This document shows, piece after piece, positions 50,832 to 58,770 of a stretch of DNA of 64,000 bases. Each line of letters begins with the position of its first letter. Within the stretch, counting starts at the first letter, position 1. Below the pieces are notes generated by a model. That model was not told the DNA's origin. It ran no database searches and worked only from the letters and a program-made list of their open reading frames with translations. A program made the translations under genes and the position numbers. This stretch comes from Arthrobacter sp. ov118 (GTDB lineage: Bacteria; Actinomycetota; Actinomycetes; Actinomycetales; Micrococcaceae): NCBI RefSeq assembly GCF_900116495.1, contig NZ_FPAY01000004.1, positions 217,950-281,949 on the forward strand, in the 5' to 3' direction.

Positions 50832-51287
50832 GTGATTGACGGCATCGACAGAAGTATTCTGCGCCACCTCAAAACGGACGGGCGAATGACCGCCACGGCC
50901 CTGGCCGGGAAAGTCGGACTGACCGTGGCGCCATGCCATCGGCGGCTGCGGGATTTGGAGGCCAGCGGGGTCATCCGCGGTTACCGCGCCGACATTGACC
51001 CGGCCGCCGTCGGGCTGGGGTTCGAAGCGATCGTGTTCGTGACCCTGCGCCAGGTGGACCGCTCCACGATGGAGGTCTTCGAGCGGCGGGTCGCGGACAA
51101 TGCCAACATCGTGGAGGCGCAGAGGCTCTTTGGGTCGCCGGACTATCTGCTCAAGGTCATTGCGGAGGACCTTCCGTCCTACCAGCGCTTCTACGACAGC
51201 GAGCTGACCTCCCTGCCCGGCGTCGAACGCCTGACGTCCACGCTGGTCATGAAGAACCTGAAGGCCAACGCCGGGCCGCCGGTATAG
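50832..51287 (+). CDS. Lrp/AsnC family regulator
   Basis: A 151-residue Lrp protein. The N-terminal HTH is MTATALAGKVGLTVAPCHRR, and the C-terminal RAM ligand-binding domain includes EAQRLFGSPDYLLKVIAEDL. It is divergent from the LysE gene and probably activates it in response to an amino acid. Its 3' end faces the second Lrp gene, 21 bp away, which runs convergently. Confidence 0.9.
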   Translation: MIDGIDRSILRHLKTDGRMTATALAGKVGLTVAPCHRRLRDLEASGVIRGYRADIDPAAVGLGFEAIVFVTLRQVDRSTMEVFERRVADNANIVEAQRLFGSPDYLLKVIAEDLPSYQRFYDSELTSLPGVERLTSTLVMKNLKANAGPPV

Positions 51288-51307
51288 GTGGGGTCCGCCG
51301 GCGGGGC

Positions 51308-51841
51308 TCAGGCCTCCAGCAGTCCCGTGGTCCGGTACGGGATGACTTCGCGCAGGAACATGCTCGTTGAGGTCCGGACGATGCCGGGGCAGAGCCGGAT
51401 TTCCTCGGATACGCGGTAGAGGTCGTCCGGGCTTTTGGCCACCACCCGGATCAGGAGATCGGTGTCGCCGGCCGGGGCGTGGCATTCGAGCACTTCCGGG
51501 ATGGTGCGCAGGGCCGCAATCGCCTCGTTGAGGTGGCTCTGGTCCAGTTCGGCGCTCACCACGGCCCCCACGCCGCGGCCCAACGCCGACGGCAGGACGC
51601 GGCTGCTGTTAGGTCGCAGCGCGCCCGAGGCCGACATCCGTTCCAGGCGGGACTGCACGGTGCCGCGGGCCAGGCCGAGCTTCTGCGCCAGCACCATGAT
51701 CGGGACGCGGGGGTCCTCGTCCAGTCCGGCGAGGATCCTCCGGTCGGTCTCGTCCAGTTCCTGCAAAATGACCACTTCCTGCTCGTTGTTCCGGCTCTGG
51801 TTGGTCAGATTGTCCACTTCGACGCCGGTCTGTTGCACCAA
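51308..51841 (-). CDS. Lrp/AsnC family regulator
   Basis: Up to 177 residues from a TTG at 51841. A shorter form starting just before ELDETDRRILAGLDEDPRVP would match Lrp length better, so the start is unsure. The HTH is PIMVLAQKLGLARGTVQSRL. The RAM domain contains VLECHAPAGDTDLLIRVVAK. It is divergent from gluQRS with ~250 bp between, in which the 61-bp stem-loop lies. The regulated genes are not evident. Confidence 0.88.
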   Translation of the reverse strand: MVQQTGVEVDNLTNQSRNNEQEVVILQELDETDRRILAGLDEDPRVPIMVLAQKLGLARGTVQSRLERMSASGALRPNSSRVLPSALGRGVGAVVSAELDQSHLNEAIAALRTIPEVLECHAPAGDTDLLIRVVAKSPDDLYRVSEEIRLCPGIVRTSTSMFLREVIPYRTTGLLEA

Positions 51842-52007
51842 CTGTAGGGCTTCTGCTCAAATGGTGGCAACAAAGGGCGCGGCCACCGCCGCAGCCCCGC
51901 AGGCTACGGGCACCCCGGCACACCACCCGGACCCCGGACGAGGCTCCCGCAAGGAACCCGCCGCCGGTTGACTCTTGTTCACGCATCGTCATTCCGCACC
52001 CACACGG

Positions 52008-52068
52008 CAAGAGCCCCTGAGCTACCGACGTCGGATTACCGAAGTCATCGGTAGCTGAGGGGCTCTTG
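52008..52068. repeat. 61-bp near-palindromic stem-loop element
   Basis: 21-bp arms (52008-52028 and 52048-52068) pair at 20 positions around a 19-nt loop, the same geometry as the element at 38240-38300 but unrelated in sequence. It ends 12 bp before the gluQRS -10 box. Confidence 0.75.
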
Positions 52069-52080
52069 TGCTGTTCGGCA

Positions 52081-52086
52081 TAGGCT
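52081..52086 (+). promoter_or_regulatory. Putative -10 box of gluQRS
   Basis: TAGGCT lies 6 nt before the ATG at 52093. Confidence 0.5.
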
Positions 52087-52092
52087 GGTGTC

Positions 52093-52989
52093 ATGACCCC
52101 AGCCGGCCGCTTCGCCCCCAGTCCGTCCGGCGAACTGCACGTGGGCAATCTTCGGACAGCAATCCTCGCGTGGCTTTTTGCCCGCTCCACCGGCCGGACG
52201 TTCCTGATGCGGGTGGAGGATCTGGACCGGGCCCGGGCCGGCGCCGAGGCGGTGCAGCTCCGCGATCTTGCGGCGATCGGCGTGACCTGGGACGGCGGCG
52301 TCGTGCGCCAGACGGACCGGGAGCACTTGTACGCCGGGGCGATTGCTCGACTGACGGCGGCAGGCCTGACGTATGAGTGTTTTTGCACCCGCCGCGAGAT
52401 TCAGGAGGCACCGTCCGCGCCGCACGCCCCGCAGGGTGCCTACCCGGGGACGTGCCGGAACCTCTCCGAGGCCGAACGCGAGCTTAAGCGGGCCGTCCGG
52501 CCGGCGGCCATCCGCCTCCGGGCCGCCGTGGTGGAGGGCACGGTGCAGGATCTGCTGCATGGGAGCTACGCGGGGGTGGTGGACGATTTCGTGCTCCGGC
52601 GCAACGACGGCGTTACCGCGTACAACCTGGCCGTGGTGGTGGACGACGCCGCGCAGGGGATTGACCAGGTGGTCCGCGGTGATGACCTGCTGCCCTCAAC
52701 GCCGCGGCAGGCCTATCTCGCCAGGCTCCTGAATATGCCGCTTCCGGAATATGCCCACGTGCCGCTCGTGGTCAACGCCGACGGCGTCCGGCTGGCCAAG
52801 CGGGATGGCGCGGTCACGCTCGCGGATCTGGCGTTGGCAGGCATCGGAAATGACGACGTGCGGGACGCGCTCCTGGCTTCCCTCGGGCTTCCGGCCGGCC
52901 GGTTGGAGAATGCTCTGGCCCACTTTGACCCTGCGGCGCTGCCGCGCGTGCCATGGGTGTGGCCAGGCGGGGGCAGCCGCGGCGCGTAG
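52093..52989 (+). CDS. gluQ: Glutamyl-Q tRNA(Asp) synthetase
   Basis: A 298-residue GluRS paralog that attaches glutamate to queuosine in tRNA(Asp). The class I motif GRFAPSPSGELHVGNLRTAI and the second motif RLAKRDGAVTLADL (KMSKS-like KRDGA) are visible. The anticodon-binding domain is absent, which is why it is near 300 residues. A zinc-type Cys region (CFCTRREIQ and TCRNLS) is present. The start follows a leaderless promoter. Confidence 0.93.
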   Translation: MTPAGRFAPSPSGELHVGNLRTAILAWLFARSTGRTFLMRVEDLDRARAGAEAVQLRDLAAIGVTWDGGVVRQTDREHLYAGAIARLTAAGLTYECFCTRREIQEAPSAPHAPQGAYPGTCRNLSEAERELKRAVRPAAIRLRAAVVEGTVQDLLHGSYAGVVDDFVLRRNDGVTAYNLAVVVDDAAQGIDQVVRGDDLLPSTPRQAYLARLLNMPLPEYAHVPLVVNADGVRLAKRDGAVTLADLALAGIGNDDVRDALLASLGLPAGRLENALAHFDPAALPRVPWVWPGGGSRGA

Positions 52990-52992
52990 GCT
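52987..52992 (+). promoter_or_regulatory. Putative -10 box of the HD hydrolase gene
   Basis: TAGGCT lies 6 nt before the ATG at 52999 and overlaps the gluQRS stop. Confidence 0.5.
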
Positions 52993-52998
52993 GGATTC

Positions 52999-53598
52999 AT
53001 GACCGAGTCCGCAGACGCCCCGCACCGCTTCACCGTCGAGACAGCCAAGGTCCTGGCGGAGGTGGCGCACAACCGCCAGAAAGACAAGCTCAAGCGGCCG
53101 TACCGGGAGCATGTGCTCGCCGTCGGGGACGCCTTGGCGGACTTCGACGACGACATCCGGATCGCCGGGTACCTGCACGACATCGCCGAGGACACCCCGA
53201 TGACGCGGCAGGCGCTGCTGGACATGGGAGTGTCGGAGCGGGCGGCCGACATTATTGAGCGCGTCACGAAACGCTTCCACGAAAACCCTGACGACTACCA
53301 GGCAGGCATCCGCTACATCGCGGAAGACCACGACGCCACTTTGGTCAAGATCGCCGACAACGCGCACAACTCGCTGCCCGAGCGCGTCCAGGCGCTGGCG
53401 GAGAAGTGGCCGGACAAGCCGCCTGTTACCCGTTACAACGAGGCCCGTCCGGTGCTTTACGCCGCGGTTCCCGTGGAGGAGACCCGCAAAATCCTGGCGC
53501 GGATCAATCCGTGGCTGCTCGAGGAACTCGACGCCATGACCGCCGGGGCCGGGCACGCCGACCACGGGAACCTCTCCTACAACGCCCCGGAGGCGTAA
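52999..53598 (+). CDS. HD-domain hydrolase, small alarmone hydrolase-like (Mesh1/SpoT type)
   Basis: A 199-residue stand-alone HD protein. Its residues follow the SpoT/Rel hydrolase pattern: His38 (PYREH), His60-Asp61 with Glu64-Asp65 (YLHDIAEDT), and Asp120 with Asn124 (KIADNAHN), the same D-x3-N spacing as Rel. The conserved base-stacking Arg before P-Y is Asp29 here. Mesh1-like small hydrolases remove pyrophosphate from (p)ppGpp; this activity is inference. There is no synthetase domain. Its 3' end overlaps the convergent membrane-protein gene by 22 bp. Confidence 0.75.
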   Translation: MTESADAPHRFTVETAKVLAEVAHNRQKDKLKRPYREHVLAVGDALADFDDDIRIAGYLHDIAEDTPMTRQALLDMGVSERAADIIERVTKRFHENPDDYQAGIRYIAEDHDATLVKIADNAHNSLPERVQALAEKWPDKPPVTRYNEARPVLYAAVPVEETRKILARINPWLLEELDAMTAGAGHADHGNLSYNAPEA

Positions 53599-54245
53599 CC
53601 AGTCGGGACTCCCTGCGCGGGCCGGGCCTGGGGCGGGGACAAGGCCCGGCCCCGCCACAGCAGCGCAAGGTAGGCCAGATCGAAGATGCTGCAGAGGCCG
53701 CCGAGCCCCAGGATCAGCGGCGAGTTCCCCAGCCAGCCGAACGCGATGGTGGGGGCCAGAGTGCCGATCCATTTGGCCACGCCGATCAGCAGCGACTGTC
53801 CGCGGAGCCCGGCACGCGCCGCGAACATGGCGATGAACAGCCCGGACATCAGCAGGTTCTGCAGGAATGCCGAGTACCGGGGAGCCTGCGTCCAGCCGAA
53901 TTCCACCACCAAGAGCCACTGCACCACGAAAGAGGTCAGGCCGAGCAGAAGCGCCCAGCCGATGAAGAGCCTGCGCGTCACCCAGCTCGGCAGCTCCGCC
54001 CGGCCAAACCTCAGGAACGTGAAGACGATGGCGACGTCGGCCAGCCCCCACACGATGTTGAAGATCCCTTGGACCGAGATCCCGGTGGCGACGGCGCGGG
54101 AAGCGTAAAGGACCTCCCAGGCGAAGTTCAGCCCCAGCGCCGCCGCCGGAATGGCGTAGCTGCGGTCGCGGAAGCCGATCCGGATGGCATCGATGTACAC
54201 TGCGGTCCAAGCCACGCCGCTGACGACCGTCAGAAAAAGGATCAC
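53577..54245 (-). CDS. Seven-helix membrane protein resembling Pyr4-type terpene cyclases
   Basis: A 222-residue integral membrane protein with about seven hydrophobic segments. Two acidic residues sit in the pattern used by the Pyr4/PaxB/DmtA membrane cyclases: Glu44 in LGLNFAWEVLY and Asp189 in CSIFDLAYLALLW. Those cyclases use an N-x2-W-E and a C-terminal Asp to start cyclisation. No prenyltransferase is adjacent, so the substrate is unknown, and it may be only a distant relative. It lies 24 bp downstream of the GNAT-AAA+ gene on the same strand. GTG start. Confidence 0.6.
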   Translation of the reverse strand: MILFLTVVSGVAWTAVYIDAIRIGFRDRSYAIPAAALGLNFAWEVLYASRAVATGISVQGIFNIVWGLADVAIVFTFLRFGRAELPSWVTRRLFIGWALLLGLTSFVVQWLLVVEFGWTQAPRYSAFLQNLLMSGLFIAMFAARAGLRGQSLLIGVAKWIGTLAPTIAFGWLGNSPLILGLGGLCSIFDLAYLALLWRGRALSPPQARPAQGVPTGYASGAL

Positions 54246-54269
54246 GTTGCTTCGGCCAGACTGGCTCGC

Positions 54270-55586
54270 CTACACCCGGCCGAGGGCGTCGATGTCCTCA
54301 AGGAAGTCCTGGTGCACCTCGTCGCTGACCGTCGTCCGGGTGTCGCGGATGGCGTCGACGTAGTCCTGTGTGGAGGGGCCCTTGCGGACTGCCGCGCGGG
54401 AGGTGGCGTCGCCCCCGGACGCCGCGCCGCCGTCGTCGTATACGGCCTTTTCCAGCGCCCGTTGGGAGGCGCTGCGGGCCGCAAACTCGATGTCCGCGGG
54501 GGAGAAGCCCTCGGTGCGGTCCACCAGGAGTTCGACGTCGACGTCGTCCACCACAGCGGCGGGGATGAACCGCTGCCACATGGCCTCGCGGGCCTGCCGG
54601 TCCGGCAGGCCGATCGGGATGACGTAGTCGAACCGGCCGTGCCGCAGGAACGCGGAGTCCAGGGCGCGGATGAAGTTGGTGGCGCAAACCAGGAGCCGGC
54701 CGGGCTGTTCACGGAAGGCGGGGATGATCTTGAGGAGCTCGTTGGTGACGCCCTGCAGCGGAGACGGCGGTTCGCCCGAGCGCTGGGCGGCGATTTCCTC
54801 GACCTCGTCGATGAAGACCACGGCGTGCTCGAGTTCGGCGATCTCCAGGAACGTTTCCCGCAGCGCGCCGGCCAGGCCCTGCGGGTCGGCGGCCAGCCGG
54901 GAGGGGAAGACCTCCACGAACGGCCACTCCAGCCGGGACGCGATCGCCTTGGCAAACGTCGTCTTGCCGGTGCCGGGCGGGCCGAAGAGGACGACGGCGC
55001 GCGGTGGCACCACGCCGTATTCGTCGGCGAGGTCGGCCTCGGCGAGCGGCAGGACCAGCCGGCGTTCCAGCAGTTCCTTTTCGCGGCGCATGCCGGCCAC
55101 GTTCTCCCACAGGTCGCGGGCCAGGATGCGGCCGCCGAGCAGGCTGAGCGGTTCCAGTTCCTGGCGCTGCACGGGGATTTTCCGTTCGAAGTAGCGCAGG
55201 TTTTTCTTCAGCACGAAGCCGCGGCCCAGGAACGCCTCCACCCGGGTTTCGGATTCGGGCATCAGCGCGGAGAGTTTGTTCAGCCCGTGCGGGGCCATCC
55301 GGTTCTCGACGGCGGCCAGCAGCGACGTGCCGATGCCGCGGCCCCGAAACTCGGGCAACGTGGCCAGGAAGACGATCCAGCCCTGGTCGTGCGCGGCACG
55401 TCCGACGGCGGCGCCCACCACCTGCTCGCCCTGCACCGCGACGACGGCATGATCCTTCTCGCACGAGGCAAGGACCTCGGAGAGCGCGTAGACGGGCTCC
55501 ACGCTGGATTCCTTGAGGGACTCCCAGAGGTGCAGGATGCCGTCGAGATCGGCCGAGTGGAAGTCCCTGATCCGCCAATTGGTCAT
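54270..55586 (-). CDS. GNAT acetyltransferase-AAA+ ATPase fusion protein
   Basis: A 438-residue two-domain protein. Residues ~1-140 are a GNAT acetyltransferase (motif A FLATLPEFRGRGIGTSLLAA, then ETRVEAFLGRGFVLKK). Residues ~150-438 are an AAA+ ATPase: Walker A VLFGPPGTGKTTFAKAIAS, Walker B AVVFIDEVEEIAAQ, sensor 1 VCATNFIRALDSAFLRHGRF with the arginine finger. The ATPase is of the Cdc48/FtsH/spastin type. The frame is open to 55652, but the ATG at 55586 follows GGGAGAGA. Function is unknown. Confidence 0.82.
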   Translation of the reverse strand: MTNWRIRDFHSADLDGILHLWESLKESSVEPVYALSEVLASCEKDHAVVAVQGEQVVGAAVGRAAHDQGWIVFLATLPEFRGRGIGTSLLAAVENRMAPHGLNKLSALMPESETRVEAFLGRGFVLKKNLRYFERKIPVQRQELEPLSLLGGRILARDLWENVAGMRREKELLERRLVLPLAEADLADEYGVVPPRAVVLFGPPGTGKTTFAKAIASRLEWPFVEVFPSRLAADPQGLAGALRETFLEIAELEHAVVFIDEVEEIAAQRSGEPPSPLQGVTNELLKIIPAFREQPGRLLVCATNFIRALDSAFLRHGRFDYVIPIGLPDRQAREAMWQRFIPAAVVDDVDVELLVDRTEGFSPADIEFAARSASQRALEKAVYDDGGAASGGDATSRAAVRKGPSTQDYVDAIRDTRTTVSDEVHQDFLEDIDALGRV

Positions 55587-55686
55587 GAAGTCTCTCCCGG
55601 ATGGTTCGTCGCTGAGCCGGTCGGCGCCAGTGTAGGCGCCTCTGCTGAGCATATGCGAACCATCCGGGCAGGGACGCTGCGCGGCC

Positions 55687-55746
55687 TTCCGTTACGCACA
55701 GTTCCGTTACGGACTGTTCGGTGACGTGCTGTTCCGTTACGCGGCG
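55687..55746. repeat. 15-bp tandem repeat, four units, downstream of the permease gene
   Basis: Units 55687-55701, 55702-55716, 55717-55731 and 55732-55746 share TTCNGTNACGNNCNG. They lie 16 bp past the permease stop in non-coding DNA. Confidence 0.75.
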
Positions 55747-55761
55747 GCGGAGGGGCGGGTG

Positions 55762-57333
55762 TTACTCCGAATCGCCGTCCGCGCTCGCTGTGTTCCTCCC
55801 TGCGGGCCGGTTGGCCACCAGCGGATAGGGGCCGGTGAAGCCGTCGCGGACGGCGGCGATTTCCAGGATGCGGTGCCGGCAGAGGCGCCAGCCGAGCATC
55901 AGGATCGGAATGATGATGACGAGCGACGCGATGGTCCACGTTCCTACCGGCGAGTCGAACGCCATGAGGACCAGTACGGCGAGGAGGAAGGCCAGGGTGA
56001 TCCAGCCCGTGACGGGTGCGCCGGGCATCCGGAAGGAGGGCCGGAGCAGTTCGCCGCGGGCCGCAAGCCTAGCGAGCTGCATCTGGCACAGGACGATCAT
56101 CGCCCAGGTGCTGATGATGCCCAGCGAGGCGACGTTCAGGACGATCTCGAAGGCCTCGGCCGGGACCACCGCGTTCAGGATTACGCCCAGGACAGCCACA
56201 CCGGCGGTCAGGGCGATGCCGCCGTAGGGGACGCCGGACTTGTTCATCCGGGCGGCGAATTTCGGTGCAGATCCTGACACGGACATCGAACGCATGATCC
56301 GGCCGGTGGAGTACAGGCCGGCGTTGAGCGAGGACAGGGCCGCGGTGAGGACCACGAGGTTCATGATGGCGTCCACGCCGTCCACCCCGATGGAGCCGAA
56401 GAACGTGACGAACGGGCTTTCGCCGGCCTTGTAGGAGCTGTAGGGCAGGAGCAGGGAGAGCAGCACGAGCGATCCGACGTAGAACACCGCGATGCGCACG
56501 ATCACCGTGTTGATGGCTCGTGGCATGATCTTCTCGGGGTTTTCGGTCTCGCCCGCGGCGGTGCCGATCAGCTCGATGGAGGCATACGCGAACACGACGC
56601 CCTGCATCACCACGATCGCCGGCAGCAGGCCGTTGGGGAACATGCCACCGTTGTCCGCGATCAGGCTGAAGCCGACCTCGTGGCCGGCCACGGGCGTGCC
56701 GAAAATGACGAAGTAGACGCCCACGATCAGGAACGACGCCAGCGCCACCACCTTGATCAGCGCGAACCAGAATTCGAGCTCGCCGAACACCTTGACGCTG
56801 ATGAGGTTCAGGCCCAGCACCAGGATCAGGGCAGCCAGCGCCCAGGCCCACTGGGGCACATCCGCGATGGGTGCCCAGTACTTCTTGAAGAAGTTCATGT
56901 ACAGCGCGACGGCGGTGATGTCCACGATCGCCGTCATGGCCCAGTTCAGCCAGTAGAGCCAGCCAGTGACGAATGCGGCCTTCTCGCCGAAGAATTCGCG
57001 GGCGTAGGAGACGAAGGAGCCCGACGACGGCCTGTGCATCACGAGTTCGCCGAGCGCCCGCAGGATCATGAAGGCGAAGAAGCCGCAGAGGGCGTAGCTG
57101 ATGATCAGGGCCGGTCCGGCGGCGGCGAGCCGGCCGCCGGCGCCCATGAACAGGCCGGTGCCGATGGCGCCGCCGATCGCGATCATCTGGACTTGCCGGG
57201 GTTTGAGGCCCTTGTGGTAGCCCTGGTCCTCGGCGTGGAGTGCGGCCTCGGTGGCATGCGCGTGCGCTGGCACGGTGTGGTCGGTGACGGCCTGCTGTTG
57301 GGCTTGGTGTTGGGCCACTTCGGGATGAGTCAT
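55762..57333 (-). CDS. Amino acid permease, probably asparagine (AnsP-like)
   Basis: A 523-residue APC-superfamily transporter with 12 hydrophobic segments. Typical marks are MIAIGGAIGTGLFMGAGGRL, FMILRALGELVMHRPSSGSF and VSYAREFFGEKAAFVTGW. The amino acid transporter (AAT) subgroup includes AnsP, GabP and ProY. Location after asparaginase and aspartate ammonia-lyase, in the same direction with 14 bp between, makes asparagine or aspartate the likely substrate. AAGGA precedes the ATG. Confidence 0.88.
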   Translation of the reverse strand: MTHPEVAQHQAQQQAVTDHTVPAHAHATEAALHAEDQGYHKGLKPRQVQMIAIGGAIGTGLFMGAGGRLAAAGPALIISYALCGFFAFMILRALGELVMHRPSSGSFVSYAREFFGEKAAFVTGWLYWLNWAMTAIVDITAVALYMNFFKKYWAPIADVPQWAWALAALILVLGLNLISVKVFGELEFWFALIKVVALASFLIVGVYFVIFGTPVAGHEVGFSLIADNGGMFPNGLLPAIVVMQGVVFAYASIELIGTAAGETENPEKIMPRAINTVIVRIAVFYVGSLVLLSLLLPYSSYKAGESPFVTFFGSIGVDGVDAIMNLVVLTAALSSLNAGLYSTGRIMRSMSVSGSAPKFAARMNKSGVPYGGIALTAGVAVLGVILNAVVPAEAFEIVLNVASLGIISTWAMIVLCQMQLARLAARGELLRPSFRMPGAPVTGWITLAFLLAVLVLMAFDSPVGTWTIASLVIIIPILMLGWRLCRHRILEIAAVRDGFTGPYPLVANRPAGRNTASADGDSE

Positions 57334-57346
57334 GGTAATCCTTTGT

Positions 57347-58762
57347 CTACTTGCTCAGGTTGGCCAGGCGCTGCGGGCTGAGGAGTTCGGTGAGCTGCTC
57401 GGCGGTGAGCAGCCCGTGTTCGAGCACCAGCTCCGCGACCCCCTTGCCGGTGGCGAGGGCTTCCTGGGCGATGGCCGTTGCGGTGGCGTACCCCAGGTGC
57501 GGGTTGAGGGCAGTGACCAGACCGATTGACTGTTCCACGGTGAGGCGCAGCCGTTCGGTGTTGGCGGTGATACCCCGGACACAGCGCGCCGTGAGGGTAC
57601 GGCAGGCGGCTTCCAGGTGGGAGATGCTCTTGTGGAGGCTGTGGACAATGATCGGTTCGAAGGCGTTGAGCTGGAGCTGGCCGGCCTCGGCGGCCATGGT
57701 GATGGTGACGTCATTGCCGATCACCTCGTAGGCCACCTGGCTGACTACCTCCGGGATGACCGGGTTGATCTTGCCGGGCATGATTGAGGAGCCGGACTGC
57801 ACGGCGGGGAGGTTGATCTCGCCGAGGCCCGCGCGCGGGCCGGAGGAGAGCAGCCGGAGGTCGTTGCAGATCTTGGACAGTTTCACGGCGACCCGCTTCA
57901 GCACACCGGAGAGGTGCACGAAGGCACCGACGTCCTGGGTGGCCTCGATCAGGTCCACCGCGGTGACGAGCGGCAGGCCGGTGATGTCGGCAAGGTGTCG
58001 GCATGCGGCCTCGGCGTATCCGGCCGGTGCGTTCAGGCCGGTGCCGATCGCGGTGGCGCCGAGGTTGATCTCGTGGATCAGCAGGTCGGCCTCGGCCAGG
58101 CGCAACCGGTCTTCAGCGATCGTGACGGCGTAGGTGCCGAATTCCTGGCCGAGCGTCATCGGGACGGCGTCCTGCAGCTGGGTGCGGCCCATCTTCACCA
58201 CGGTGCGGAATTCGAGGGCTTTGGCCGCGAAGGCGTCTTCAAGCTCGGTGAGCGCCTCCAGCAGTTCCCGGGCGGCGAAGATCGTGCCGAGCTTGACCGC
58301 GGTGGGGTAGACGTCATTGGTGGACTGGCTGAGGTTGACGTGGTCGTTCGGGTGCAGCCGCGCGTAGTCACCCAACGGGTGCCCGAGGATCTCCAGGGCC
58401 CGGTTGGCGATGACCTCATTGGCGTTCATGTTCGACGACGTTCCGGCGCCGCCCTGGATGACGTCCACCACGAACTGCTCGTTAAGCTTTCCGTTCATCA
58501 CGTCGGCGCAGGCTTCCTCGATGGCCCGGGCGCGCTCGGCGTCGAGCAACCCGAGCTCGTGGTTGGTGCGGGCCGCGGCCAGTTTCACGGCGGCCAGTCC
58601 GCGGACCAGGTACATGTTGGAAGACAGCGGCTGGCCGGTGATGGGGAAGTTCTCCACGGCCCGGAGGGTGTGGACGCCCCAGTAGGCGTCGGCAGGAACA
58701 TCCCGGTCGCCGAGGAGGTCGTGTTCGGAGCGGAAGTCCGCGCGTGCGTCGAGGGAGGTCAT
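57347..58762 (-). CDS. aspA: Aspartate ammonia-lyase
   Basis: A 471-residue enzyme that turns aspartate into fumarate and ammonia. It carries the superfamily signature GSSIMPGKINPVIPE with the catalytic serine. The substrate region is GTSSNMNANEVIANRALE; aspartases and fumarases share this form, but fumarase C is usually near 460 with a different N-terminus. The downstream permease and upstream asparaginase support aspartase. AAGGA lies before the ATG. Confidence 0.9.
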   Translation of the reverse strand: MTSLDARADFRSEHDLLGDRDVPADAYWGVHTLRAVENFPITGQPLSSNMYLVRGLAAVKLAAARTNHELGLLDAERARAIEEACADVMNGKLNEQFVVDVIQGGAGTSSNMNANEVIANRALEILGHPLGDYARLHPNDHVNLSQSTNDVYPTAVKLGTIFAARELLEALTELEDAFAAKALEFRTVVKMGRTQLQDAVPMTLGQEFGTYAVTIAEDRLRLAEADLLIHEINLGATAIGTGLNAPAGYAEAACRHLADITGLPLVTAVDLIEATQDVGAFVHLSGVLKRVAVKLSKICNDLRLLSSGPRAGLGEINLPAVQSGSSIMPGKINPVIPEVVSQVAYEVIGNDVTITMAAEAGQLQLNAFEPIIVHSLHKSISHLEAACRTLTARCVRGITANTERLRLTVEQSIGLVTALNPHLGYATATAIAQEALATGKGVAELVLEHGLLTAEQLTELLSPQRLANLSK

Positions 58763-58770
58763 GGAAGTCC

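Noticed and set aside
53406..55724. 772-codon open frame antisense to the GNAT-AAA+ gene and the membrane-protein gene
   Set aside because: Both minus-strand genes have complete motifs; the antisense product is low-complexity Gln/Arg/Asp-rich.
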